Below are positions 38,205 through 46,558 of a stretch of 47,968 nucleotides of DNA, one piece after another. Positions within the stretch are counted from its first letter, which is position 1. Each line of letters starts with the position of its first letter. The position numbers were made by a program, and so were the translations under genes. The stretch is taken from positions 1 to 47,968 of the IMG/VR virus record IMGVR_UViG_3300046532_004458; one strand, 5' to 3'. Origin of the DNA: a virus. The notes beneath the pieces are model-generated. The model saw only the letters and a list, made by a program, of their open reading frames with translations. It was not told where the DNA came from and did not search any database.

Positions 38205-38480
38205 ATGTCAAAAGAAGATAAACCCAAAGAGATGCGCGAAGCCTCCTTAAAGGATGAGGCCGAGTCGAAAGCGAAAGCAGCAGACGCTTTAGCTAATCAA
38301 TATTTTAATAACGCCTCCGTAGCGGAGTCTCTTCAGCTTATTCCGCTTAATAGTTTGCTTCAATTAGTGAAGAACCAAGTAATCTCCCAGTCTAAGCGAG
38401 AAGTTGATTCGATGAGTCCAGAGCAAGTTGAAGAACTGCTCAAGACAGCGGAAGGCGGCGCGCCCGCTGAAGGCGGGTAA
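38205..38480 (+). CDS. Small charged helical protein, unknown
   Basis: A 91-residue protein, mostly helical (EMREASLKDEAESKAKAADALANQYF, SLLQLVKNQVISQSKREVDSM), ending in a Gly/Ala-rich tail (EGGAPAEGG). No signal or motif. It overlaps the convergent minus-strand gene by 41 bp. It lies between structural genes; possibly an accessory virion or regulatory protein. Confidence 0.55.
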   Translation: MSKEDKPKEMREASLKDEAESKAKAADALANQYFNNASVAESLQLIPLNSLLQLVKNQVISQSKREVDSMSPEQVEELLKTAEGGAPAEGG

Positions 38481-38763
38481 CTATTTCATTTAAGTTCTCG
38501 CAGGTTATTCGATCCGTTACGAGGTTAGCTCTTCGGGTTTTGATTGTAAACCCCTGTTCTTTCTCCGTATCCTTGATTAATTGGGAAATGTAGTCGTGGG
38601 CTCCATATTGTTTTAACCATTTCCAATACATACTGCGAGTGCCTTCTTTGCATTCTAATAAAATATCCTCAAATGCATATATTTTTGCAAATAAAGTTAC
38701 ATCTCTAAAGCAGGCAATTTCGCTAGGCGGTTCGGTCAGGCAAGACTCTATGATTAGTATCAC
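38440..38763 (-). CDS. Hypothetical protein behind the tail fibre
   Basis: A 107-residue protein with a GTG start at 38763 preceded by a TAGGA Shine-Dalgarno sequence. It contains three cysteines and a basic C-terminus (TRLQRARRLPLS). Probably the last gene of the tail-fibre transcript. It could assist fibre folding, as small genes after fibre genes often do, but there is no direct evidence. Convergent overlap with the plus-strand gene lowers certainty. Confidence 0.5.
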   Translation of the reverse strand: MILIIESCLTEPPSEIACFRDVTLFAKIYAFEDILLECKEGTRSMYWKWLKQYGAHDYISQLIKDTEKEQGFTIKTRRANLVTDRITCENLNEIVTRLQRARRLPLS

Positions 38764-38792
38764 TTATTAATCCTAAATCACAAAACAATTCG

Positions 38793-39047
38793 TTAACCGT
38801 CTAGGCGAGACTCAAGTCCAGCTATTCGCTGCTCTAAACTTGCAAGATGCGCATGTTCGTGGTCACGCTCCGCGTTTGCGGCGAGAACTGCGGCATCTGC
38901 TTCTTCTTTCATTTTTTGATGCAATTCTTGCAAAGGTGAATCACCTTCAATAATCGTACAACCTTCAAGCGAAGGATCATCTAAATTAATATCTCCCCCC
39001 TCAAAGGTGAACATAAAATTTCCATCTTTATCTATAATACTTTTCAT
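38793..39047 (-). CDS. Small coiled-coil protein downstream of the tail fibre
   Basis: An 84-residue protein, one base after the tail-fibre stop, with an AGGA Shine-Dalgarno sequence. An N-terminal beta part (DKDGNFMFTFEGG) is followed by a helix LHQKMKEEADAAVLAANAERDHEHAHLASLEQRIAGLESRL. Coupling to the fibre suggests a fibre chaperone or tip component. Unknown family. Confidence 0.55.
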   Translation of the reverse strand: MKSIIDKDGNFMFTFEGGDINLDDPSLEGCTIIEGDSPLQELHQKMKEEADAAVLAANAERDHEHAHLASLEQRIAGLESRLDG

Positions 39048-39048
39048 G

Positions 39049-42000
39049 TTATTTTATTCCTATTATAATATAATTCGCAGTTCCACTGCCCCCTCCGATC
39101 CCAGTTGTTGTCACCACGCGTGACGCATCTGCAGTATGAGTAAGGTTGTGACTAGCATGATGATCTCCATGTGAAGAAGAAACTGAACCAACAGATACCA
39201 TCCACTTACATTCTGCTTGTGTAAATCCAGCGGGAAGAGGTATTGTGCCGCCATTGGCGATGGTGCCAGTTAACACCCCAACGCTCGCTGCGACACTCGA
39301 TGAACTTTGAACGTGACTATCTATATCCTGACTCCATGGCACAATTAGATCAATCATTTCATTGACCTTATCACGCATTTCATCTGTGGAAACCTTTATG
39401 GCTGTCAATTTATCAATGCTAAATTCAGCCAAACCATCAGAAGCTACCGTTACATCAAAAGCGTCCTCCGCAGATAGCACTCTAGGGAGGGAACCCCCGT
39501 CTGGATCGGTTGCGGTTACCGTAATCGTGGCGGTCCCGAATTGATTGGTCTGGTAATCTAGAGTTAAGGTCTCTCCAGCCACAGAGGCTGTAACTAGGCT
39601 CGTATCGCTTGACGAAGCTGTTTTGGTAGATGCTTCTCCCGCGAGCCCAGCCCGAGCCTCGCCCGATCCATAATTAGTCCAATGAGTGTAGCCCCAACCA
39701 GCTTTATTTAGATTTGAAATATAGGGGCCAGTAGCGGCGGAGCCACCGCTAACATAGGAAGAATAAGCGCTGGCAAGATCTGTATTAGTGGAGTCATCAA
39801 CATATGCTGCATAATCTAAATCAGCATCAGTAAAAACACTAGTTAAATCAATCGTGGTATTCGCCGCATCCTCCGCAACGGATACGTCTAATATAGCACT
39901 TGCCACCGTTGGTGCGCTAGAGTTAACAATAACCGTAAAGTAATCGTATGCGTACTTACCATTGGAGTCTCCGCGAACACCTATTTCTGCATATCCGACT
40001 TCCCCCATATGACGGAGGAAATTAAGAGTTAAGGTATTGCCTGCTATCGAGGCGGTAACTAAGTTAGGATTGCCATTAAAATAAATAGTTTTAACTATGT
40101 TTGTGTTTGTAGGAGTCCCATCTGGATCAGTGAAAACATTGGTCAAGTCAATTGTGTGATCCGCAACGTGATTTTTTGTTTTTGTAACGTCGGAAATGGC
40201 CGCGTTTACCGTAGGTAATTGATCGACATTCTCAACCTCCACAGTGAAAGTATCATCGTAATATTGACCTTCTGAAGTCGCCCTAATGGTAACACTTGTA
40301 GTGCCAATCGCCTGAAAATTAAGCGTTAAAGTATTACCTGGAGATGCGCTAATTGACGGAATGACAACGCTGGAGCTTCCTGCGGTTTGTATGGTTTTAA
40401 CTATAGCTGAATTTGAGGGAGCTCCCTGGAATTGATAGGTGGGGTAATCTGGATCTGTATAAAGATTAGATAGGTCGATGGTCATATTACCATCTCCTAT
40501 TGTTGCAGTTCTCGTCCCAACGCCAGAGCTTACTAGTACTGGTGCGTTATTTTCTATCGTTATGACAAAAGAATTATCAATGTATCCCCCAGTCGATGTT
40601 CCCCTGATGGTAATCGTAGTGTCTCCAGTATCTGACCATGCTGGATATGTCAAGGTTAGCGTATCGCCAACAATGCTGGCGTCTACCTTTGTATTGTTGG
40701 GAGAAATGGACTGAACCGTCTTCGTGATTGCATCCCCCTCTGGATCACTAAAAACATTAGTTAAGGAAATAGTCTGGTCTGGCCTATTGACATGACGGGA
40801 GTAACTAGGCAGAGGATTAGCTACTACGGGACCGTCTTGAACCGCATTAACCGTTACTACAAATGCTTCGTCTACCGAATCTCCCGTTACTGCCGTACCT
40901 CTAATGGTGATGGTGGCCGACCCATTCGCATTGGCCGTATAAGCCAATCTTAGAGTATTACTGCTTTCAATTGTTGCGGTTACTAAGCCCGTATTACTAT
41001 TACTTTGAACAGCCTTGGTTACATCTCCACTGCTGGCAACGTCCGCATCGGCAAAAGTATTGGTTAAATCAATTGTAGTGTCTGCTGCATCTTCATTAAC
41101 AGAAAAGTCTGCAATTGGGTTTGTTACGGAAATTGCATCATTAACAGCAGTAACCGTTACTAAAAAAGTGTCATTTACGGTCAGAACATTAGAAGTTCCA
41201 GTAACCGTAATTGTGGCCGTATCGGTTCCTCCCGCTGTACCTAGCGGCCTATCCGCAACATAATCCAAAGTTAAGGTATTTCCATTGGTGCTGCTCGTTA
41301 CCGCAGTTACAAGGCCAGTGTTGCTCGACGAGGCGGTTTTAGTGATTAAAGAGTCATCATTATCTGAATCGGTGAAAACGTTCGTTATGTCTATTGTAGT
41401 ATTTGCAGCATCTTCACTAACTGCAACGTCGCTGATGGCATTAGCTACTGTTGGCGAAGCATCGGGAGGTGTTGACAGTTGATATGCGGAGATTCTGCCG
41501 CTCGTCGTGGCGTTCCAGTCTGTAGCGATAAAAATAACCTTATCCCCAGCCCAATTCAAACAAAGTTTACTCCCTCCCCCAATTGGATAAGACGTGCTAC
41601 TCCCAGTAATCACTTTTCTTTCGACCCATGTCCAGGTTGAGACGACTTTTTCTAGGTGATATAAATATACCCGCCCCACCGCTCCAGCACCAGCGTCATA
41701 ACCAGGTTCACCTACAGCCATCCAACTGCCTGCTCCATTAATTCCTACCGCTGCCCCGAAGTTCGAATTGTTCTGGCTGCTGCCCGCTAGACTTTCAGCA
41801 GAGCCTAACTCGCGCCAAGTACCATCGCGGTCTGGTTGGTTGGAAAATACGGCGACTCCCCCTCGGTCGGTGCCGCCCGTGTCCTCACCTGGTTCACCAG
41901 CGACAACAATACTTGGCTTGTAGTAACCGTCTCCAGCCCTAATCCCGCCTGCGGTACTTATTCCGATAGTCCCGATACCGTGCGTCGTCGCGGTTTCATG

Positions 42001-44310
42001 ATTTTCGCCTCCCCCCAACCGCCAGTTTGTACCTTCCAAGGTATTGGTGGAATCTCCAGCTTCCAATTCCCATGCCGACGACGTGCTTTCAAGTGGTCCG
42101 TTATAGTTCCATATGGTTATTCGGCCAACCATGTAGCCTCCAGGATTGTCCCAAGCTGGATGAGATACGGCAAGTTGATCGCCAGCAGCGTTTAAAGCTA
42201 CTTCAGTCCCCATCCATTCGGGATTAGTATCATCGGAACTGGGCGGCAATATGGTTTGTTCAAGTTGATAGCTTCCCCCCGCACCATCCCACATTCCTCG
42301 CGTAGAGTGGGAGGCGGTGCCAAATCTGTAAATTTTAACCTGGCCTGCATTATCGAGAGCACCATCATGATCTGGGAGCCCGACTGCAATGATATCCCCC
42401 GCAGCGTTTATTGCAATACCTCTGCCAAACTGGGCTCCGTCACTCGTAACTCCTGTAATTTCGTCAAGAAAATCCCAGGTTTCGTCGAAGGGATCCCATC
42501 TAAAAACTTGAACTTTCCCGTCTTTTGAGTCGCTTTTATAATGGCCGACAAGAAGAATATTCCCCGCCGCGTTTAATCGCACCTTTGTTCCAAAATTGTC
42601 GCCTGAAGTGCCTCCGTTTTCTGTTATATTGCTTCCTATTTGTGTCCACGCAGTACTGCCTAGGGCGTGCCCATATACTTGCACATCACCTTCGTCACTA
42701 TTGGCCGTTGTGCGACCAACTGCAATTCTGGTACATAAATCATTTGCGTCTATATCGTGACTTCCGTAACCTGGAGTGATATCACTCCCTATTTGAGTGA
42801 GGTCTGGAGGACTAACAGCAATATCAGAAGGCTGCAGTTCTGATATTGAATATGTCCTGATGTCTCCTTTTGCCGCCGACGAGGCCCCGTCGTGAGCATC
42901 AGCGACAACGAACCTGTCTCCAGCGTAGTTTAGGTCACAACTTGTCCCAAAATAGCCCTGATCGTAGAAATACGGGAGGTCTCCTCCCTCGGGCCCAAAT
43001 ACTGTGTCCCCAATTTGAGACCACGAACTGCCGTTGTATTTATATAACTTGAAGTAGCTATATTGGACAGGGGTTCCGTCCGAATCGGGAAATGCTCCAA
43101 CCAGAACGATATCACCTTCGCCGTTAATTGAACACGCCGTCCCGAGGGATTCTTTATCAGCGCCACCCATTATAGGGGGAGTGCTTCCGCTCCAACCAAG
43201 ATTGTCCCACGCTGGGGTTGATGCGTTCCATTTATATGTCAGTGCACATCCCGCATAGTTCCCCCCAGAGTCTTCGCCAGGAGCGCCTACGACAATAACA
43301 TTTCCATGGGCATTTAAGGCGCAAGAAAAGCCAAATCGATCATAATCGCTACCCGAAATCGAAGCGAAAGTCAGGGTGCTGCCAAGTTGGCTCCAAGAAC
43401 CCGAGGATGGATCACCTGTGAATCTGTAGGCTCTGACTCCTGTGGGCCCTAAGAGAGCAGCTGGGCTGATAGCATCTCCTTCGGTAAATATTATTACATC
43501 GCCAACGTCGTTTATATCTAGTTGGTGGGAAGCTAACGGCCCTCCAAATTGATCATCCTCATCAGTTCCTTCAATTGTACTTCCCATTTGAGACCAGGAT
43601 TCAGACCCAGTGGCGCCTGTAAGGTAAAATACCCGTATTCGTCCTACGTCATCTACGTCGGTTTGGGGATAGGAAGGATCATGATCATAGCCATGTTCAG
43701 AAATAACAATTACATTACCAGCCGCGTTCAGTTTGATACATTGGCCGAACCAATCTGAACTCTCCCCCGTGCCAGTGATAGCTCCGCCTATTTGCCTCCA
43801 TTGGCCTTTTCCGCGTCCAATGCCTCCATCATAAGTTGTTACGTCGGTAGCTGGAGAGCCCGAGGTCCAAGTCTCCGTAGCGGTGGGATCGAATCTAAAT
43901 ACCCGAACTGTCCCCCCTGGCGATGCATCGTGCGATCCTACTGCAACTACATCCCCTGCGGCATTAATCGAAACTCCTCCCGCAGGGCCATAAGAATTGC
44001 CCAAGTCGCCAGCCGCCAACCCTTTGATGTTTCCACCCACGTGTTTGGCATTTGGCCCGCCCAAAACGGAGTATAGCTCCATGCCGCCAACTTGATTCCA
44101 GCCGTCTTCCCCGTAAAGATAGCTCCCGTCTGAGACGCTTTCGAGAAAGTCCCATACGGTGACGTACCCAGCATAATCCGCTTGCCCATCACCTTTTGGG
44201 GCCGTTGCGGCAACCCTACCCCCAGCTGCATTTATCGCAAGGGTCGAACCAACTTGGTCGGAGTGTGCGAAGTTGATGGTGTCGCCGAGCTGCTCAGTAG
44301 TATAAGCCAT
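39049..44310 (-). CDS. Giant tail fibre/adhesin: 14 FG-GAP-like propeller repeats plus 6 cadherin-like domains
   Basis: A 1753-residue protein with no signal peptide. Residues ~1-950 hold about 14 repeats of 60-70 residues, each with [L/I]NxxGDxxxVG-type strands (for example SINAAGDVVAVGSHD, ALNAHGNVIVVGAPG), resembling FG-GAP/integrin-type beta-propeller blades; 14 blades would give two seven-bladed propellers. Residues ~952-1625 hold six cadherin/Ig-like units, each opening like 'VSEDAANTTIDLTNVFTDxD'. The last ~125 residues (DEMRDKVNEMIDLIVPWSQDID, a Gly/His/Ser-rich end) may be a trimerising tip. Almost certainly the receptor-binding fibre; its start has the GTGTA motif. Confidence 0.82.
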   Translation of the reverse strand: MAYTTEQLGDTINFAHSDQVGSTLAINAAGGRVAATAPKGDGQADYAGYVTVWDFLESVSDGSYLYGEDGWNQVGGMELYSVLGGPNAKHVGGNIKGLAAGDLGNSYGPAGGVSINAAGDVVAVGSHDASPGGTVRVFRFDPTATETWTSGSPATDVTTYDGGIGRGKGQWRQIGGAITGTGESSDWFGQCIKLNAAGNVIVISEHGYDHDPSYPQTDVDDVGRIRVFYLTGATGSESWSQMGSTIEGTDEDDQFGGPLASHQLDINDVGDVIIFTEGDAISPAALLGPTGVRAYRFTGDPSSGSWSQLGSTLTFASISGSDYDRFGFSCALNAHGNVIVVGAPGEDSGGNYAGCALTYKWNASTPAWDNLGWSGSTPPIMGGADKESLGTACSINGEGDIVLVGAFPDSDGTPVQYSYFKLYKYNGSSWSQIGDTVFGPEGGDLPYFYDQGYFGTSCDLNYAGDRFVVADAHDGASSAAKGDIRTYSISELQPSDIAVSPPDLTQIGSDITPGYGSHDIDANDLCTRIAVGRTTANSDEGDVQVYGHALGSTAWTQIGSNITENGGTSGDNFGTKVRLNAAGNILLVGHYKSDSKDGKVQVFRWDPFDETWDFLDEITGVTSDGAQFGRGIAINAAGDIIAVGLPDHDGALDNAGQVKIYRFGTASHSTRGMWDGAGGSYQLEQTILPPSSDDTNPEWMGTEVALNAAGDQLAVSHPAWDNPGGYMVGRITIWNYNGPLESTSSAWELEAGDSTNTLEGTNWRLGGGENHETATTHGIGTIGISTAGGIRAGDGYYKPSIVVAGEPGEDTGGTDRGGVAVFSNQPDRDGTWRELGSAESLAGSSQNNSNFGAAVGINGAGSWMAVGEPGYDAGAGAVGRVYLYHLEKVVSTWTWVERKVITGSSTSYPIGGGSKLCLNWAGDKVIFIATDWNATTSGRISAYQLSTPPDASPTVANAISDVAVSEDAANTTIDITNVFTDSDNDDSLITKTASSSNTGLVTAVTSSTNGNTLTLDYVADRPLGTAGGTDTATITVTGTSNVLTVNDTFLVTVTAVNDAISVTNPIADFSVNEDAADTTIDLTNTFADADVASSGDVTKAVQSNSNTGLVTATIESSNTLRLAYTANANGSATITIRGTAVTGDSVDEAFVVTVNAVQDGPVVANPLPSYSRHVNRPDQTISLTNVFSDPEGDAITKTVQSISPNNTKVDASIVGDTLTLTYPAWSDTGDTTITIRGTSTGGYIDNSFVITIENNAPVLVSSGVGTRTATIGDGNMTIDLSNLYTDPDYPTYQFQGAPSNSAIVKTIQTAGSSSVVIPSISASPGNTLTLNFQAIGTTSVTIRATSEGQYYDDTFTVEVENVDQLPTVNAAISDVTKTKNHVADHTIDLTNVFTDPDGTPTNTNIVKTIYFNGNPNLVTASIAGNTLTLNFLRHMGEVGYAEIGVRGDSNGKYAYDYFTVIVNSSAPTVASAILDVSVAEDAANTTIDLTSVFTDADLDYAAYVDDSTNTDLASAYSSYVSGGSAATGPYISNLNKAGWGYTHWTNYGSGEARAGLAGEASTKTASSSDTSLVTASVAGETLTLDYQTNQFGTATITVTATDPDGGSLPRVLSAEDAFDVTVASDGLAEFSIDKLTAIKVSTDEMRDKVNEMIDLIVPWSQDIDSHVQSSSSVAASVGVLTGTIANGGTIPLPAGFTQAECKWMVSVGSVSSSHGDHHASHNLTHTADASRVVTTTGIGGGSGTANYIIIGIK

Positions 44311-44320
44311 AGAATGTTTT

Positions 44321-44325
44321 TACAC
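44321..44325 (-). promoter_or_regulatory. GTGTA start-proximal motif for tail fibre, 10 nt before ATG
   Basis: Minus strand: AATAGTGTAAAAACATTCT then ATG at 44310; ten bases between GTGTA and ATG, no -35 box, no Shine-Dalgarno sequence. One of the cleanest members of the set. Confidence 0.75.
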
Positions 44326-45062
44326 TATTTCTTGTAGTGTTGTAACTTATCAATTATGAATTTGAGTATTTCACTACGCTTAATGTCACTCTTGTCAAAG
44401 TTGAAGCAGTGAATACCTCTTTTCGCACTCTCGGGATTATTGAAAATCGCGCGCATATCATTAAATCCTGTCTTTCCATTTATATCACTCTGCATGGGAT
44501 CGCCGCATATTAATAATTTGCTGTTTTTGCCTAATCGCGTTATTAAAGTTGTTAGCTCTTTGAATGTGAAGTTTTGTGATTCATCAGCTATAACTACCTC
44601 GTCAATCCAAGATGCTCCACGAAGAAAATTAATGGGGAGTCCAGTTATTATTTTTTTTTCTTTTACTTTAACGGAATCGCCAGTGTGAAGAATTTCGTCC
44701 AGCTTATCGTACATAGGCATCATGTAGGGGTTTATCTTTTCTTGCATCTCCCCAGGTAATGCACCGAGGCTCCTGTCACCGCTCTCGATTATTGTTCTAA
44801 CATAAGTTATGTTATACTCATTGTTCATATTATAAAGCTGCAGAGCCCCATAGATGGACATGAAGGTCTTGCTGGTTCCAGCAGGACCGTTGATGAATAT
44901 TATTTTTGTGTTTTTATCAAATATTATCTTGAGTAACTCAAGTTGCTTTTTTGAAAAATTAAATTTCTTAAGCTTTATGTTTGTCTTATGCAACGTAGAC
45001 ATCGCATCCTGAATGCGCATTTCGTCAGATATTTCTAAATTGTTTTTCTTTCCTCTTGGCAT
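44325..45062 (-). CDS. phoH: PhoH-like ATPase
   Basis: A 245-residue P-loop ATPase, shorter than bacterial PhoH because it lacks the N-terminal extension. Walker A GPAGTSKT (residues 59-66), Walker B VVIADESQN (~155-163) and the RxLGALPGEMQEK and GDPMQSD segments characteristic of PhoH. It is very common in marine phages, and its role (RNA/NTP-linked, stress) is unresolved. It ends 14 bp before the fibre gene. Promoter-like TGTGTACTATAT lies 18 nt upstream. Confidence 0.92.
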   Translation of the reverse strand: MPRGKKNNLEISDEMRIQDAMSTLHKTNIKLKKFNFSKKQLELLKIIFDKNTKIIFINGPAGTSKTFMSIYGALQLYNMNNEYNITYVRTIIESGDRSLGALPGEMQEKINPYMMPMYDKLDEILHTGDSVKVKEKKIITGLPINFLRGASWIDEVVIADESQNFTFKELTTLITRLGKNSKLLICGDPMQSDINGKTGFNDMRAIFNNPESAKRGIHCFNFDKSDIKRSEILKFIIDKLQHYKK

Positions 45063-45073
45063 GAAAGTATATG

Positions 45074-45086
45074 TATATAGTACACA
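45074..45086 (-). promoter_or_regulatory. Promoter-like element TGTGTACTATATA for phoH
   Basis: Minus strand TGTGTACTATATA, closely matching the elements at 4463 and 35946. GTGTA is 18 nt before the ATG at 45062; TATACT nearer the ATG could be the functional -10. Confidence 0.5.
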
Positions 45087-45178
45087 CGAAAGTCTGTGGG
45101 ATATTGAAAAAAAGCACCCCCGCCCCTAACAGAAAGACACGATCCTTGAACCGTTTTGAAAAAAGGGGGGGGTCTATA

Positions 45179-45212
45179 GGGGGGGGGCTACCCCTTAAGC
45201 GCCTGGTAATCA
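45179..45212 (+). repeat. Composite G/C hairpin plus AAGC-TGGTAATCA repeat, copy 1
   Basis: GGGG...CTACCCC followed by TTAAGCGCCTGGTAATCA. The same order (GC hairpin, then an AAGC-CTTGRTAATCA-like 18-22-mer) recurs at 46293 and 47322. This is the most diverged copy. Confidence 0.5.
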
Positions 45213-45226
45213 ACCACTTAGGTAAG

Positions 45227-45246
45227 CACTCACTCACTCACTCACT
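45227..45246 (+). repeat. Tetranucleotide repeat (CACT)5
   Basis: Five perfect CACT units followed by CAGT. Prone to slippage; non-coding. Confidence 0.85.
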
Positions 45247-45307
45247 CAGTCATAACCCCACGAACAATTCCAACGATAAGAGAAAATAATACAAGCCAAA
45301 CCATTAC

Positions 45308-45550
45308 TTATATGTTCGTGCTGAAGTTGTTTGAATCTGGATGAGTCGAGTAGTCGACTAGATTGTTATGGGTAAACATCCGCTTGTAATCTTTACGCCA
45401 TACAGTTGTTTTTCCGAAGTCTTCGCAATTTCTTGCAAAGTCTTCAGCAGACTTCAAGTTCCAGAAATACTTTCTGACCCATGCTCGACCTTTTGAAAAG
45501 CCGACATGATAGTTGCAACGCAGGAGAGTTTGAAAGATAAATTGCTTCAT
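45308..45550 (-). CDS. Small basic protein, unknown
   Basis: An 80-residue protein with many aromatic residues (NYHVGFSKGRAWVRKYFWNLKSAEDFARN). Its start overlaps the stop of the preceding small gene as ATGA, which is good evidence that both are translated. No motif. Part of the minus-strand group of tiny, probably early genes. Confidence 0.6.
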   Translation of the reverse strand: MKQFIFQTLLRCNYHVGFSKGRAWVRKYFWNLKSAEDFARNCEDFGKTTVWRKDYKRMFTHNNLVDYSTHPDSNNFSTNI

Positions 45551-45711
45551 GCGAGTTGTTTTTCTAGCTCTTGGATCTTGTTGTCAATGTCAACCTGCAC
45601 CGATTGAATTTGCAAAACTTCTCTTTGCCTACCGTTGCGTGATGCCTCCATCTTTTGCAAGGTCATGGCTTGCAAGAGGGAAACGAGTCTTTCGATTTCT
45701 GTTTTAATCAT
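45547..45711 (-). CDS. Small coiled-coil protein
   Basis: A 54-residue helical protein (ATG at 45711, ERLVSLLQAMTLQKMEASRN, then DIDNKIQELEKQLA). A well-formed promoter ends six bases before the ATG and its stop is coupled to the next gene (ATGA). Function unknown. Confidence 0.6.
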   Translation of the reverse strand: MIKTEIERLVSLLQAMTLQKMEASRNGRQREVLQIQSVQVDIDNKIQELEKQLA

Positions 45712-45717
45712 AATGTA

Positions 45718-45746
45718 ATAATACTAAATTTTTTGGATAACTGCAA
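45718..45746 (-). promoter_or_regulatory. Sigma70-like leaderless promoter TTGCAG-N17-TATTAT
   Basis: Minus strand TTGCAG (45746-45741), 17-nt spacer, TATTAT (45723-45718), then six bases and the ATG at 45711. Confidence 0.75.
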
Positions 45747-45777
45747 GCAAATAATTCAATTTTCTTTGTGTCCTATT

Positions 45778-46185
45778 CTATGCCCTATCTTGAGCTTGAC
45801 CATGTAGTAGCTTGCCAGCCTTACAGGTTTGATCATTAGCACAGCTATATACAGCCATAACCTTAGTGCATTGCCAAGTCCAATTGCTACCATCGAGACC
45901 ATTGTAGTAACGCCTAACGGCTTGATAAGCATTCTTACCATAGGCTTGCACTCTCATGGTATGGTCATAGGTGCGAGCTTGTACATACAGAACATAAGCG
46001 TTGCCAGTAGTATGGGCTTGCCAACGAGCTTGATCCCTGCAAGCCTTGCCCGCTTGATCCTTAGTCAAGGCAGTATGGGTGCGAGGTGCAGTATCCTTGG
46101 CGTGTATCTTGGCAAGGTTGCTCGGAGTAGTAGCATCCAGTATCATCTTCAGCACATCGAGGTTTATGTTTTTGTTGTTATTCAT
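45778..46185 (-). CDS. Hypothetical protein, probable early gene
   Basis: A 135-residue protein rich in Ala, Gln, Thr and Tyr (ARTYDHTMRVQAYGKNAYQAVRRYYNG), with four cysteines in the C-terminal third (QCTK, SCANDQTCKAG). No family recognised. The ATG at 46185 lies six bases behind a promoter with a perfect -35 box. Phage early proteins of this size often modify host processes; nothing more can be said. Confidence 0.6.
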   Translation of the reverse strand: MNNNKNINLDVLKMILDATTPSNLAKIHAKDTAPRTHTALTKDQAGKACRDQARWQAHTTGNAYVLYVQARTYDHTMRVQAYGKNAYQAVRRYYNGLDGSNWTWQCTKVMAVYSCANDQTCKAGKLLHGQAQDRA

Positions 46186-46191
46186 ACCTAT

Positions 46192-46220
46192 ACAATACTA
46201 TAGAAAGACCCCTTTGTCAA
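46192..46220 (-). promoter_or_regulatory. Sigma70-like leaderless promoter TTGACA-N17-TATTGT
   Basis: Minus strand perfect TTGACA (46220-46215), 17-nt spacer, TATTGT (46197-46192), six bases before the ATG at 46185. Confidence 0.75.
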
Positions 46221-46292
46221 GGCTAACATTCAACTAATGTTTTGCACTATACTACTCACGTAAGTGCCTGCATACCATGGGCTTACGGCACA

Positions 46293-46328
46293 GGGGGAGG
46301 CCCCCTAGGCGTAAAGCCTTGGCTATCA
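46293..46328 (+). repeat. Composite G/C hairpin plus 21-bp repeat, copy 2
   Basis: GGGGGAGGCCCCC hairpin, then GGCGTAAAGCCTTGGCTATCA (46308-46328), related to the repeat family at 47.1-47.5 kb. Its end coincides with the stop of the 36-residue gene. Confidence 0.55.
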
Positions 46329-46436
46329 GTTAGTTGCGACGCTGATCAGGCAACCGATATAGAAGCACGCGACCATTAGCCCAGCAAATGCGGTGTATAA
46401 GACGCCGCAAATGATTAGATTTCTGTATTCTCTCAT
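46326..46436 (-). CDS. 36-residue membrane peptide
   Basis: ATG at 46436, overlapping the previous stop (TAATG), with a Shine-Dalgarno sequence AGGAG 11 nt upstream. The peptide is one membrane helix (LIICGVLYTAFAGLMVACFYIGCLI) with three cysteines. Last of three coupled micro-genes. Confidence 0.6.
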   Translation of the reverse strand: MREYRNLIICGVLYTAFAGLMVACFYIGCLISVATN

Positions 46437-46558
46437 TAGTTAAACTTCTCCTGCTTATGCTTTGCCTTGCGTGGTAGAGTGTTACGCTTTACCTTGTGAG
46501 GTCTTGACTTAGTGAAGACGAACGGAATGCGAACCCTTACCTTGTTGCCCTTGCTCAT
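46436..46558 (-). CDS. 40-residue very basic peptide
   Basis: ATG at 46558 overlaps the previous stop as TAATG. About 16 Lys/Arg/His in 40 residues (NKVRVRIPFVFTKSRPHKVK, then RNTLPRKAKHKQEKFN), suggesting nucleic-acid binding. Its stop overlaps the next ATG. Confidence 0.6.
   Translation of the reverse strand: MSKGNKVRVRIPFVFTKSRPHKVKRNTLPRKAKHKQEKFN

Larger units (their letters stand above)
45063..45307. other. 245-bp non-coding region with G runs and microsatellite
   Basis: It holds the phoH promoter, a C-rich patch (45114-45125), two G runs of 8 and 9 (45165-45172 and 45179-45187), a hairpin-plus-repeat element (45179-45212), five tandem CACT units (45227-45246) and one arm of an 8-bp inverted repeat. 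No convincing gene was found on either strand. Confidence 0.6.

Noticed and set aside
38455-38480. GC-rich hairpin at the end of the 38205 gene as a terminator
   Set aside because: No T run follows on either strand; it is explained by Gly/Ala codons in the protein tail.
45829-46203. 124-codon plus-strand frame opposite the 135-residue early gene
   Set aside because: The minus-strand gene has a well-placed promoter six bases before its ATG; the plus frame has none.
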